Assembly (NCBI GenBank): GCA_934215455.1
Contig: CAKPZX010000025.1
Coordinates: 1 to 25,302, forward strand
Source of the DNA: an uncultured Streptococcus sp.
Lineage (GTDB): Bacteria > Bacillota > Bacilli > Lactobacillales > Streptococcaceae
Length of the DNA stretch: 25,302 bases
Direction: 5' to 3'
Made by a program: the position numbers and the translations under genes. How positions within the stretch are numbered: the first letter of the stretch is position 1; every line of letters begins with the position of its first letter. Positions 7,838 through 15,953 of the stretch are shown here, piece by piece. A model generated the notes under the pieces. That model saw only the letters and a program-made list of their open reading frames with translations. It was not told the origin of the DNA and did not search any database.

Positions 7838-7915
7838 GCTGGGATTAGCTCTTTTCATCTACTGGGAGACAAGAGGAAAGGGCATGAGGGCTAGAAGCTT
7901 ATTTTAGCCTCCAGC
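7838..7915 (+). ncRNA. Structured dacA leader RNA, predicted three-way junction
   Basis: Three helices nest cleanly. P1 pairs GCTGGG (7838-7843) with TCCAGC (7910-7915). P2 pairs 7848-7856 with 7875-7883 (nine pairs, including G-U) and goes on, past one bulged A, as TCT (7858-7860) with AGA (7872-7874). P3 pairs GGCTAGAA (7889-7896) with TTTTAGCC (7902-7909) round a five-base loop. The element begins about eight bases after the predicted transcript start and ends 28 bases before the dacA ATG. I do not recognise it as a known riboswitch, and it is not a T-box. A cis-regulatory role is inference. Confidence 0.5.
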
Positions 7916-7943
7916 TGATTAGTCTGTTATAAAGGAAAAGTTT

Positions 7944-9290
7944 ATGATAAAAAAATATTTGATCCATATTTGCCTCCTTCTGAGTCTCTTATGCCAGCCA
8001 ATTCTAGCGAGTGCGGATGAATTGGTGGATATGGCGCAAAAGATGTATCCAAATGACAATGTCCAAGCCATTAACCGTCCACATTCTTCGCTTATTATTG
8101 ACGGCAATACCGGAAATGTTCTTTGGAAAGACAATATCGATGAAGTCAGAGATCCTGCCAGCATGAGTAAGCTCATGACGCTCTATCTCTTGTTTGAAGA
8201 TATGGCAAATGGCAAGATCAGTAAGGATACAGTGATCAAGGCGACCGCTTCAGACCAAGCGATCGGAAAGATCTATGAGATCTCCAACAATAATATTGTT
8301 GCTGGGGTAGACTACACAATTCCTGAGTTGATTACCATGACAGTGGTTCCATCCTCAAATGTATCGACCCTCATGTTGGCCAATCTCATGTCCAACAATG
8401 ATCCAGATGCCTTTATCGAGCGTATGAATGCCAAGGCTAAGGAATTAGGGATGACCAATACGGTCTGGAATAACCCGAGCGGGGCGGCTATCTCCACCTT
8501 GCAAGGCTACTATCAGGTAAACAATTATCCAAACGATGCGGCCAATCAGACAACTGCGCGTGATTTAGGGATTTTGGTCTATCATTTTATCAATCAATAC
8601 CCAGATATTTTAAACTATACCAATCAAGCACAAGTCACGGTCAAAAAAGGGACTCCGTATGAGGAAACCTTTGATACCTACAATTATTCATTGCCAGGAG
8701 CCAAGTATGCCTTGAAAGGTGTGGATGGTTTAAAAACTGGTTCAAGTCCTCGTGGAGCTTTCAACTATATCGCGACCATCAAACGAGGCAATCAGCGCTT
8801 AATTGCTGTCATTATGGGCGTAGGAGATTGGGCAGACCAAGATGGGGAATATTACCGCCATCCGTTTGGCAATGCTTTGATCGAAAAAGCCTATAAAGAT
8901 TTTGGCTATAAAAAATTGTTAGATGCAGGTGTCCAGAAGATTGACGGCAAGACCTATACACTTGAAAAACCCTTCTATGCAACGGTTAAAAAAGGTGCTA
9001 AAGAACCGACCCTTGCGGTAAAAGATGGCTATCTGACAGTAGATAATGATCTCTACACGTTGTCTGAAGGTATCCGAGATGATATGAAGGTGGAAGAAGG
9101 ATCCAAGCCAGAGCTTGTCAAAGAAACAGAAAGTGGGAAAAAGACAAAGGCTAAGCACAGTAAATGGCTTTCGCTGGATCACTTCCTGATTTTGATTCCG
9201 ATTCTCATTCTTGTCATCATTCTCTCGATTGAAAAACAAAGTCGTGAGAGACGCAAAAAAGAGGCTCAAAAGCGCTATAATAAAGAATAA
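7944..9290 (+). CDS. dacA: D-alanyl-D-alanine carboxypeptidase (PBP3 type)
   Basis: Low-molecular-weight penicillin-binding protein that trims the terminal D-Ala from peptidoglycan stem pentapeptides at the outer membrane face, limiting cross-linking. The 448-residue protein has an N-terminal signal sequence (residues 1-24, cleavage likely after LASA). The serine peptidase motifs are SMSK at 73-76 with Ser73 as nucleophile, SSN at 137-139 and KTGS at 264-267. A C-terminal beta-rich domain follows at about 290-390. Unlike the amphipathic anchor of many DacA proteins, the C-terminus has a clear membrane helix at about residues 408-428 followed by a basic tail. The start ATG at 7944 lies behind AAAGGA. 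It is monocistronic, with its own promoter, structured leader and terminator. Confidence 0.95.
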   Translation: MIKKYLIHICLLLSLLCQPILASADELVDMAQKMYPNDNVQAINRPHSSLIIDGNTGNVLWKDNIDEVRDPASMSKLMTLYLLFEDMANGKISKDTVIKATASDQAIGKIYEISNNNIVAGVDYTIPELITMTVVPSSNVSTLMLANLMSNNDPDAFIERMNAKAKELGMTNTVWNNPSGAAISTLQGYYQVNNYPNDAANQTTARDLGILVYHFINQYPDILNYTNQAQVTVKKGTPYEETFDTYNYSLPGAKYALKGVDGLKTGSSPRGAFNYIATIKRGNQRLIAVIMGVGDWADQDGEYYRHPFGNALIEKAYKDFGYKKLLDAGVQKIDGKTYTLEKPFYATVKKGAKEPTLAVKDGYLTVDNDLYTLSEGIRDDMKVEEGSKPELVKETESGKKTKAKHSKWLSLDHFLILIPILILVIILSIEKQSRERRKKEAQKRYNKE

Positions 9291-9293
9291 AAT

Positions 9294-9322
9294 AAAACCT
9301 AACTGATTGTCAGTTGGGTTTT
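9294..9322 (+). terminator. dacA intrinsic terminator
   Basis: AAAACCTAACTGA pairs with TCAGTTGGGTTTT (13 bp with one T-G pair) round a three-base loop. The T tract is only four long and is part of the stem, so some read-through into the next gene is possible. Confidence 0.75.
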
Positions 9323-9360
9323 GTCATTGTCCCATTCCGATATTTTTAGAAAGGATTTAT

Positions 9361-10533
9361 ATGAAAAAATTCCGAGATTCTTATGCGGCTTTTATGCTAC
9401 TCTATAGTTTTTATTTTATGTCCACATCTCTCTTTACGACCCTCATTTCCGTCTATTTGATGGGAAAGCACTATAGTGCAACTCAAGTGTCGACCTTGGT
9501 ATCGGTTGCCTTTTTCTTATCCATGGTAGCCCAACCCTTCTTTGGGTATATCAATGAGCGATTTGGAATCGTAAAAATGACGACCCTCAGTTTGAGTGTG
9601 ATCATTGGTGGTGTCTTAGGTTTTCTTTGGGCCCCCAATCTCTTTTGGCTGACTGTTTTTTACGGAATTGTTCTAGTCTGTTTGAATGGGACAGCTCCCA
9701 TGATGGAAGTTTTTGCAACGCAAAGTCCATACGCTTTTGGGAAGATTCGCGTTTGGGGAACCATTGGCTACTCGGTCGGTGTCCAAATAGCTGGCTGGGT
9801 CTATCATCAGTTTAGCCCCCAAGCAGTCTATTATACGGTTTTGATCACCATTGTACTCAGCATTTTCTGTCTAAGTGCCGTTCGGATGAAGACAAGAGAG
9901 AAAAAAGAAGAAAAGGTTAAAGAGCCGGTCTCTATTCGTCCTCTTCTTCACAATGGACCTTATCTCTTCTTTATTGTGTTGATTGGGTTGGCTTCAGGGG
10001 TTGGAAATATTGGTCATACCTATATTCCTGAGTTGCTCATGGATAGCGGTCTACCAGTCCATATTGCCTCAACGGTTGTAGCTATCTCAGTCGTAGTGGA
10101 AGCCCCCTTGATCTTTTTCTCTGATCGATTCATGGACCACTGGCCTTTACGGGTTTTGATCGCTCTCCCAGTTGGGATTATTTTCGCTCAATATGCTGTC
10201 TACGCTCTTCCAAGTCCTGTCTTCTTAAAAGTGCTTTTGACTCTTTTAGCCAAGCATACAACAGGGATGGTTTTGATTATGGTCTCCTTACGGTTTATTG
10301 CCCAACAGGTGAATGGCAAAGACTTGGTTCTTGCCATGGCTATTGTCCAAGGAGCTCGTTATTTAGGAACCATTCTTTTACAACCTCTCGCAGCCCTCTG
10401 TATTGAAAGAGGTGGTTACCAAGTCATGAGTTTCTTTTTAGCAGGGGTTGTAGGGATCGTCTTTTTGCTGAGCTTTGCCTTAAAAATGCCCCAAGGGAAG
10501 GCTCACGGCCTTTTTGGTGGCAAAGTAGACTAA
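9361..10533 (+). CDS. Major facilitator superfamily transporter, substrate unknown
   Basis: Inner membrane secondary transporter of 390 residues with about twelve hydrophobic helices in two halves. A basic and acidic cytoplasmic linker (KTREKKEEKVKEP) lies at about residues 178-190. The first helix region contains RDSYAAFMLLYSFYFM, like the MFS_1-like/LacY-type group that includes nucleoside and phenylpropionate transporters. The ATG at 9361 is chosen because AAAGGA lies directly before it. The frame can be extended to a TTG at 9307, but that lies inside the dacA terminator loop. It stands alone between terminators and nothing nearby points to a substrate. Drug efflux or nutrient uptake are both possible. 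Confidence 0.8.
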   Translation: MKKFRDSYAAFMLLYSFYFMSTSLFTTLISVYLMGKHYSATQVSTLVSVAFFLSMVAQPFFGYINERFGIVKMTTLSLSVIIGGVLGFLWAPNLFWLTVFYGIVLVCLNGTAPMMEVFATQSPYAFGKIRVWGTIGYSVGVQIAGWVYHQFSPQAVYYTVLITIVLSIFCLSAVRMKTREKKEEKVKEPVSIRPLLHNGPYLFFIVLIGLASGVGNIGHTYIPELLMDSGLPVHIASTVVAISVVVEAPLIFFSDRFMDHWPLRVLIALPVGIIFAQYAVYALPSPVFLKVLLTLLAKHTTGMVLIMVSLRFIAQQVNGKDLVLAMAIVQGARYLGTILLQPLAALCIERGGYQVMSFFLAGVVGIVFLLSFALKMPQGKAHGLFGGKVD

Positions 10534-10568
10534 TGAAATTGTTACAATTGTATGACTAATCATCGAGG

Positions 10569-10614
10569 AGTTGGACAGAAACACTGATTTCACAGTGTTT
10601 TGTCCAACTTTTTT
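10569..10614 (+). terminator. Intrinsic terminator after the MFS gene
   Basis: AGTTGGACA-AAACACTG on the left arm pairs with CAGTGTTTTGTCCAACT on the right with one bulged G (17 pairs), followed by six T. It is one of the strongest terminators in the window. Confidence 0.92.
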
Positions 10615-10640
10615 GCTAATATTAAGAACTAGTGATTAAT

Positions 10641-10669
10641 TTGACAGTCAAAGTATTCGATGGTAGAAT
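10641..10669 (+). promoter_or_regulatory. Strong promoter of the orphan lipoprotein gene
   Basis: A consensus TTGACA (10641-10646) and TAGAAT (10664-10669) are 17 bases apart, with a TG extension at 10661-10662. Only 31 bases separate it from the start codon. No operator-like palindrome is evident, so high constitutive expression is the simplest reading. Confidence 0.88.
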
Positions 10670-10700
10670 GAGGTAAAATAAATATAAAGGAGACCATTTT

Positions 10701-11282
10701 ATGAAAAAAATGATCTTATCGACAGCTGCTCTTTTGACGATCTTTTCCCTAGCTGCTTGTTCAAACAAACAAGACACAAAGAAGGAAACTTCAAACAGTC
10801 AATCAACGACTAAAGTGACGAGCAAATCTGCCAACACTTCAAAAAGTAAGGATAATTCAACAGATTCAGAAGATACGTCATCTTCTAGCCTCTTAACAGA
10901 TGCTGAAATCAACAAGGCTAAGACAGTTGGAGACTTCAAAAAGTTGTTTGCAAAATTAATGGATCAATCTGTTTCTATTACTGAAGAAGCAGGCACTTCT
11001 GTGACAGGTTCTGCAAAAGAACAATACGATGCAATGATTAGTACCTTAAAGCAAGGATTAGAAAACCAAAAAGATATCTTTAATGAAGGCTTGGAAAGCA
11101 TCGGTTCAGATAGCACAGTCGTTCCTAAAGAAGACCGTGAAGCTTTGATCGAAATCTTGAAAGATGCTCGTGAAGAGTTGGAAAGTACTCGTAAAGAAAT
11201 GAAAGATATGCAGAAAGAATTGAGTAAATCTCCTGTTGCAGATGACGACAGTGATGATTCAGATTCAGATTCTGAAGAATAA
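10701..11282 (+). CDS. Small helical lipoprotein, unknown function
   Basis: Predicted 193-residue membrane-anchored surface lipoprotein. The signal peptide MKKMILSTAALLTIFSLAAC ends in an LAAC lipobox with Cys20 as the lipidated residue. Residues 21-65 are a Ser/Thr/Lys-rich linker. Residues 68-170 are charged and helical, with heptad-like leucine and isoleucine spacing in the last third (DREALIEILKDAREELESTR). The C-terminus is a Ser-Asp-Glu run. I do not recognise the family. It is a single-gene unit with a strong promoter and its own terminator, so context gives no function. An adaptor or cell-envelope role is only a guess. Confidence 0.88.
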   Translation: MKKMILSTAALLTIFSLAACSNKQDTKKETSNSQSTTKVTSKSANTSKSKDNSTDSEDTSSSSLLTDAEINKAKTVGDFKKLFAKLMDQSVSITEEAGTSVTGSAKEQYDAMISTLKQGLENQKDIFNEGLESIGSDSTVVPKEDREALIEILKDAREELESTRKEMKDMQKELSKSPVADDDSDDSDSDSEE

Positions 11283-11289
11283 AAAGAAG

Positions 11290-11315
11290 AAAAGGTTGGA
11301 ATTTCCAGCCTTTTT
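11290..11315 (+). terminator. Lipoprotein gene terminator
   Basis: AAAAGGTTGG pairs with CCAGCCTTTT (10 bp, one T-G pair) round a five-base loop and runs into five T. It begins eight bases after the stop. Confidence 0.85.
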
Positions 11316-11325
11316 CCTATTTTTT

Positions 11326-11333
11326 TTCGAATG
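11326..11333 (+). promoter_or_regulatory. Candidate ComX (CIN) box for coiA
   Basis: TTCGAATG matches six of eight positions of the competence sigma factor element TACGAATA. It follows a T-rich stretch (11311-11327), as in known ComX promoters, and lies 23 bases before the coiA start. coiA is a late competence gene in streptococci, which raises the odds. No good housekeeping promoter is seen here. Confidence 0.5.
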
Positions 11334-11355
11334 ATATAGATGAGGAGGTGGGCCT

Positions 11356-12306
11356 ATGTTTATTGCCATGGATAACAATCAAAAGCGGTGGAACTGTATG
11401 GAAGAGATCCCAGCTGTGACAGAAGGTCCCTTCTATTGCTTGGTTTGTCATAGTCCAGTGCGTCTAAAAAATGGCTCGGTTCTACGGGCTCATTTTGCTC
11501 ATATAAAATTACAGCATTGTCCCTATCATCACGAAGCTGAGAGTTTTGAACATCTGGAATTGAAAGCTTGTCTTTATGATTGGGTCTCTAAGGAATCTAA
11601 TACAGAGGTAGAAAGTTATTTAGCAGATTTTCAACAAATTGCCGATCTTTTGGTAGTAGACAAGAACTTAGCTTTGGAAGTGCAGTGCAGCTCCCTATCT
11701 TTAGAACGCTTGAAGGAGAGGAGCGATGCTTACCGATCCAACGGTTACCATGTCTATTGGTTACTTGGTAAAAAGTTGTGGCTCAAGGAAAGACTAACAA
11801 AGCTACAGGCTGGCTTTCTTTATTTTAGTCAGAATCGCGGGTTCCATCTTTGGGAATTGGATCTGACAAAGAAAGAGCTACGTCTGCAATACCTCATTCA
11901 TGAGGATTTACGAGGGCGATTGCATTATCAAACAGAAATTTTCCCTTTTGGTCAAAGATCCTTACTAGAAGTCTTACGAACCCCTTATCTTTCGCAACCC
12001 ATGCAGCAAATGGCAGTCGAGCTCGATCGTACATTTTTAACCTATATACAGCAGCAGCTCTTTTATCGTCACCCAAAGTGGCTGAAGCTTCAGGAAGAAC
12101 TCTATTTGCAGGGACACCATCTGATGGAACTGGGGCTGGATTTCTTTTATCCTCTTTGTCGTCCGATCCTTTCACAGAACTTGCTCCAAATTGAAGAGGA
12201 TGTAGAAGATTACTACCAGCAATTTATGACCTATTATCAGTCGCAAGGGATCCAACCCGTTCAGATCCTTTATCCCCCACGTTTTTATGCTCAACAGAAA
12301 AGCTAA
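11356..12306 (+). CDS. coiA: Competence protein CoiA
   Basis: Late competence protein needed for natural transformation, acting after DNA uptake, probably with RecA and DprA in recombination. The 316-residue protein shows the CoiA layout. An N-terminal module has CLVC (Cys28, Cys31) and RAHFAH (46 and 49 are His), which could bind zinc. A nuclease-like core follows with IADLLV (Asp97) and LALEVQCSS (Glu108, Gln110), then RSDAYRSNGYHVYWLLG at about 122-138. Glu-x-Gln replaces the Glu-x-Lys of classic PD-(D/E)xK nucleases, as I recall is common in CoiA. The start ATG at 11356 follows AGGAGG. pepF follows after 72 bases with no terminator between, so read-through is likely. Confidence 0.93.
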   Translation: MFIAMDNNQKRWNCMEEIPAVTEGPFYCLVCHSPVRLKNGSVLRAHFAHIKLQHCPYHHEAESFEHLELKACLYDWVSKESNTEVESYLADFQQIADLLVVDKNLALEVQCSSLSLERLKERSDAYRSNGYHVYWLLGKKLWLKERLTKLQAGFLYFSQNRGFHLWELDLTKKELRLQYLIHEDLRGRLHYQTEIFPFGQRSLLEVLRTPYLSQPMQQMAVELDRTFLTYIQQQLFYRHPKWLKLQEELYLQGHHLMELGLDFFYPLCRPILSQNLLQIEEDVEDYYQQFMTYYQSQGIQPVQILYPPRFYAQQKS

Positions 12307-12345
12307 CTTTCTAAGATAGAAATCCTCCCGAAATGTTCATTTTTA

Positions 12346-12354
12346 TGCTAAAAT
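12346..12354 (+). promoter_or_regulatory. Candidate extended -10 promoter for pepF
   Basis: TGCTAAAAT is an extended -10 element 24 bases before the pepF start. No good -35 is visible. It would give pepF and the methyltransferase basal expression outside competence. Confidence 0.4.
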
Positions 12355-12378
12355 AGTACCATTGGAGGATTAATCGAA

Positions 12379-14181
12379 ATGGTAAAACAACGTAATGAAA
12401 TTGATGAAAAATACCAATGGGATTTGTCGACAATTTTTGCGACAGATCAAGCTTGGGAAGAAGAAGCAGCTAGCTTAGCTGCGGATATTAAAGCAGCAAG
12501 CCACTATGCTGGTCATTTGTTGGATTCAGCGCAAACACTGTTGGATACAACCAATGCATATTTGGAATTGAGTCGTCGCTTAGAAAAGGTCTACGTCTAT
12601 GCTCATATGAAAAATGACCAAGATACACGAGTGGCTAAATACCAAGAGTACCAATCAAAAGGGATGTCTCTTTATAGCTTGTTAGGCGAAACCTTTGCCT
12701 TCTATGAGCCTGAATTCATGGCCATTACGGATGAGCAGTACAAGGCTTTTATGAGTGAAGTTCCAGCCTTAGAACAATATGGTCATTATTTTGATCGTTT
12801 GCTAGAGAAAAAAGAACATGTCTTGTCTCAAAAAGAAGAGGAATTACTTGCAGGAGCTGGTGAGATCTTTGCGGCTGGTGGCGAAACCTTTGAAATCTTG
12901 GACAATGCAGATATTGTTTTTCCAACTGTGCATGATGACAAGGGTGAAGAAGTTCAGTTAACACATGGAAACTATATTTCTTTGGTAGAATCAAAAGATC
13001 GTGCCGTTCGTAAAGAAGCTTATGAAGGTCTCTACAAGGTCTATGAACAGTATCAACATACCTATGCAAAAACCTTGCAAACCAATGTGAAAGTTCACAA
13101 CTTTAATGCCAAAGTTCGCAAATTCTCATCTGCCCGTGAAGCGGCCCTTTCTGAAAATTTTGTACCAGAAAGTGTTTATGATAGCTTGGTAGCAGCTGTG
13201 AACAAACATTTGCCACTCTTGCAACGTTATGTGCAATTGCGCTCAAAAATTCTTGGAATCTCAGACTTGAAGATGTACGATATGTATACCCCATTATCTG
13301 ATACAGACTACAAGTTTACCTACGAAGAATCATTGGCTAAAGCAGAAGAAGTCTTGGCTGTTTTGGGTGAGGACTACCTTTCTCGTGTGAAACGTGCCTT
13401 CAGCGAACGGTGGATTGATGTACATGTCAACCAAGGGAAACGCTCAGGTGCCTATTCAGGTGGTTCTTATGATACCAATGCCTTCATGTTGTTGAACTGG
13501 CAAGATACACTAGATAACCTCTTCACCTTGGTGCATGAAACGGGTCACGGTATGCATTCTAGCTATACCCGTGAAACCCAGCCGTATGTCTATGGAGACT
13601 ACTCTATTTTCCTTGCTGAAATTGCCTCTACAACCAATGAAAATATCTTGACAGAACGTCTCCTAGAAGAAGTAGAAGACGATGCAACTCGTTTTGCTAT
13701 TTTGAATCACTTCTTGGATGGCTTCCGTGGTACCGTCTTCCGTCAAACGCAGTTTGCTGAATTTGAGCATGCCATTCATAAAGCAGACCAAGAAGGTACC
13801 GTTTTGACTAGTGAGTTCTTGAACAACCTTTATGCAGAGCTCAATGAGAAATACTATGGTCTTTCAAAAGAAGACAACCCTGAGATCCAATATGAATGGG
13901 CTCGGATTCCTCACTTCTACTATAACTACTACGTTTTCCAATATTCAACTGGTTTTGCAGCAGCTTCAGCCTTAGCTGAAAAAATTGTTCATGGAACACA
14001 AGAAGATCGTGATAAATATATCGACTACTTGAAGGCTGGAAATTCTGACTATCCACTCAATGTCATCCGCAAAGCAGGTGTGGATATGGAAAAAGAAGAC
14101 TACTTGGACGCAGCCTTTGCGGTCTTTGAACGTCGTTTGAATGAATTTGAAGCCCTAGTAGAAAAATTAGGACTCGCATAA
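12379..14181 (+). CDS. pepF: Oligoendopeptidase F (M3B metallopeptidase)
   Basis: Cytoplasmic zinc endopeptidase that cleaves medium-length peptides, for example those taken up by oligopeptide permeases or released from signal peptides. The 600-residue length fits PepF. The active site is HETGH at 386-390 in [12 protein letters not shown], with Glu387 as catalytic base, His386 and His390 as zinc ligands and Glu414 (LAEIAST) as third ligand. The helical N-terminal region (about 1-200) is the PepF-specific part. The ATG at 12379 follows GGAGG with about ten bases of spacing. The methyltransferase starts one base after the stop, so both are translated from one message. Gene order coiA-pepF-methyltransferase-prsA matches other streptococci. 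Confidence 0.96.
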   Translation: MVKQRNEIDEKYQWDLSTIFATDQAWEEEAASLAADIKAASHYAGHLLDSAQTLLDTTNAYLELSRRLEKVYVYAHMKNDQDTRVAKYQEYQSKGMSLYSLLGETFAFYEPEFMAITDEQYKAFMSEVPALEQYGHYFDRLLEKKEHVLSQKEEELLAGAGEIFAAGGETFEILDNADIVFPTVHDDKGEEVQLTHGNYISLVESKDRAVRKEAYEGLYKVYEQYQHTYAKTLQTNVKVHNFNAKVRKFSSAREAALSENFVPESVYDSLVAAVNKHLPLLQRYVQLRSKILGISDLKMYDMYTPLSDTDYKFTYEESLAKAEEVLAVLGEDYLSRVKRAFSERWIDVHVNQGKRSGAYSGGSYDTNAFMLLNWQDTLDNLFTLVHETGHGMHSSYTRETQPYVYGDYSIFLAEIASTTNENILTERLLEEVEDDATRFAILNHFLDGFRGTVFRQTQFAEFEHAIHKADQEGTVLTSEFLNNLYAELNEKYYGLSKEDNPEIQYEWARIPHFYYNYYVFQYSTGFAAASALAEKIVHGTQEDRDKYIDYLKAGNSDYPLNVIRKAGVDMEKEDYLDAAFAVFERRLNEFEALVEKLGLA

Positions 14182-14182
14182 G

Positions 14183-14902
14183 ATGGTAGAGTCTTATAGT
14201 AAAAATGCCAACCACAATATGCGCCGGCCAGTCGTTAAAGACGAGATCATTGACTTTATGCGTACGCGACAAAAGCCGGTAGCTGGTGCCCTAAAGGAAT
14301 TAGAAGCATTCGCCCGCAAAGAAAATATTCCCATCATCCCGCATGAAACGGTAGCCTACTTTAGACTACTCTTGCAAGCTCTACAACCGAAAAAGATCCT
14401 TGAAATTGGGACAGCAATTGGATTTTCAGCGCTCTTAATGGCTGAAAATGCTCCCAATGCACAAATTACTACTATTGATCGGAATGAAGAAATGATTGGC
14501 TTTGCCAAGGAAAATCTGGCTAAATACGATCAGAGAAAGCAAATCACCTTGCTTGAAGGAGATGCGGTAGATGTCTTGCAGAATTTGACAGAGACCTATG
14601 ACTTTGTCTTCATGGACTCTGCTAAGTCTAAGTACATCGTCTTTTTGCCACGAATTCTCGAACTCTTAGAGGTTGGAGGAATCGTGGTATTGGATGATAT
14701 TTTCCAAGGGGGAGATGTTGCCAAAGACATCATGGAAGTTCGTCGTGGGCAACGAACCATCTACCGGGGGCTTCAAAACCTCTTTCATGCGACTCTCAAT
14801 CATCCAGATTTGACCGCTAGTTTGGTGCCACTTGGAGATGGTATTTTGATGATTCGTAAAAATGCTGAGACGGTAACCTTGCCAGATCCTAGCTCTTTTT
14901 AG
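14183..14902 (+). CDS. SAM-dependent O-methyltransferase, TrmR/YrrM type
   Basis: Class I methyltransferase of the family-3 O-methyltransferase group (COMT-like), 239 residues. Its closest characterised relative is probably B. subtilis TrmR (YrrM), which methylates 5-hydroxyuridine at the tRNA wobble position. The SAM-binding motif ILEIGTAIGFSA lies at 72-83, the ribose-contacting acidic residue in TIDRN at 97-101, and metal ligands appear as FMDSAKSKY (Asp145) and VLDDIFQGG (Asp171, Asp172). The ATG at 14183 comes one base after the pepF stop and lacks a clear ribosome site, which implies translational coupling. tRNA is the likely substrate by family; small-molecule catechol-like substrates cannot be excluded from sequence. 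Confidence 0.85.
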   Translation: MVESYSKNANHNMRRPVVKDEIIDFMRTRQKPVAGALKELEAFARKENIPIIPHETVAYFRLLLQALQPKKILEIGTAIGFSALLMAENAPNAQITTIDRNEEMIGFAKENLAKYDQRKQITLLEGDAVDVLQNLTETYDFVFMDSAKSKYIVFLPRILELLEVGGIVVLDDIFQGGDVAKDIMEVRRGQRTIYRGLQNLFHATLNHPDLTASLVPLGDGILMIRKNAETVTLPDPSSF

Positions 14903-14930
14903 GTAAATTTAAGGTATTCTCTCTAATTTG

Positions 14931-14939
14931 TGGTAAAAT
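14931..14939 (+). promoter_or_regulatory. Candidate extended -10 promoter for prsA
   Basis: TGGTAAAAT forms an extended -10 element 36 bases before the prsA start; no convincing -35 is seen. No terminator separates prsA from the methyltransferase, so prsA may also be reached by read-through. Confidence 0.45.
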
Positions 14940-14974
14940 AGAAGAAGTTTAAAAAGGAACGGAGAATAATTTTC

Positions 14975-15919
14975 ATGAAGAAAAAACTTGTAGCGGGTGC
15001 TGTGACCTTGCTATCAGTCGTAACACTAGCAGCATGTGCCAATGGCACAAACAAAGATATCGTGACCATGAAAGGGGACACGATTACTGTTTCTGATTTC
15101 TATAATGAAATCAAAACCAACCAAGGTGCTCAACAAGTTCTTTTCCAAATGACCATCAATAAAGTCTTTGAAAAAGAATATGGATCAAAAGTTTCTGATA
15201 AAGAAGTCGATAAAGAATTGGCTAAACAAAAGAAACAATTGGGTAACCAATTCGATGCTTACTTGGCACAACAAGGCTTGACGGAAGAAACAGCGAAGAA
15301 ACAAATCCGTAGCAATATGTTGTTGGAATATGCAGTCAACCAAGCGGCTAAGAAAGATATCAAAGAGTCTGACTACAAAGCGGCTTTTGAATCTTACACA
15401 CCAGAAGTAACAGCACAAATTATCAAGTTGGATTCAGAAGATAAAGCAAAAGAAGTGTTGGAAGCAGCTAAAGCGGAAGGTGCAGACTTTGCCCAAATCG
15501 CCAAAGACAATTCAACAGATACGGCTACAAAAGATAAAGGTGGCGAAGTCAAGTTCGATTCAGGAACAGCAGATATTCCATCGCAAGTCAAAGAAGCTGC
15601 CTTTAAGTTGGATGAAAATGGGATTTCAGATGTGATCACAGTTTCAGCAGGTCAAAACTATTCTGCTAGCTACTATATTGTTAAATTGAATAAGAAGACA
15701 GAAAAAGGTTCTGACTGGAAGAAATACGAAAAACGTTTGAAAGAGATCATTGTTGATGGTCGTAAGCAAGATACCAACTACATCCGTAGCATTATTGCAA
15801 AAGCGATGACCAATGCCAACATCAAGGTTAAAGATGATGCTTTCAAATCAACATTCAACCAATATTTGCAAAATATCGGTGTCCAAACGAGCGATAGCAG
15901 CTCATCATCTAAAAAATAG
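14975..15919 (+). CDS. prsA: PrsA-type foldase lipoprotein with degenerate parvulin domain
   Basis: Surface lipoprotein that helps secreted proteins fold between membrane and cell wall. The 314-residue protein has a signal peptide ending in LAAC with Cys21 as lipid anchor, a helical N-terminal chaperone part (about 30-140), a parvulin-like domain (about 143-240) and a helical C-terminal part with a serine-lysine tail. The parvulin domain keeps the frame (DFAQIAKDNSTD, GG at 189-190, AAFKLDENGISDV) but lacks the catalytic histidines of active parvulins: TAQII has Gln148 where SHIL has His, and SYYIVK has Tyr234 where GYHIIK has His. It is thus likely a chaperone without proline isomerase activity, as reported for the pneumococcal homologue PpmA. 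Confidence 0.93.
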   Translation: MKKKLVAGAVTLLSVVTLAACANGTNKDIVTMKGDTITVSDFYNEIKTNQGAQQVLFQMTINKVFEKEYGSKVSDKEVDKELAKQKKQLGNQFDAYLAQQGLTEETAKKQIRSNMLLEYAVNQAAKKDIKESDYKAAFESYTPEVTAQIIKLDSEDKAKEVLEAAKAEGADFAQIAKDNSTDTATKDKGGEVKFDSGTADIPSQVKEAAFKLDENGISDVITVSAGQNYSASYYIVKLNKKTEKGSDWKKYEKRLKEIIVDGRKQDTNYIRSIIAKAMTNANIKVKDDAFKSTFNQYLQNIGVQTSDSSSSSKK

Positions 15920-15948
15920 TTGACGGTTCCTTTTGGAACTTGTATAAT
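15920..15948 (+). promoter_or_regulatory. Promoter of the T-box-LURP-one-alaS transcript
   Basis: TTGACG (15920-15925) and TATAAT (15943-15948) are 17 bases apart. The first T of the -35 follows the prsA stop codon directly. The spacer holds a short inverted repeat (GTTCC with GGAAC, four-base loop), which could serve as a weak prsA terminator or an operator. The predicted start at about 15954 coincides with the first base of T-box stem I. Confidence 0.9.
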
Positions 15949-15953
15949 GAAAT

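Noticed and set aside
7838..7915. dacA leader as another T-box or as a tRNA gene
   Set aside because: There is no T-box sequence like GGTGGTACCGCG, no specifier layout, and no tRNA acceptor or anticodon arms.
9307..9360. TTG-started extension of the MFS transporter
   Set aside because: It starts in the loop of the dacA terminator and lacks a ribosome site; the ATG at 9361 has AAAGGA and begins the first transporter helix region.
11894..12175. Open frame antisense to coiA (about 93 codons)
   Set aside because: It is a shadow of the coiA coding frame, with no ribosome site or recognisable protein features.
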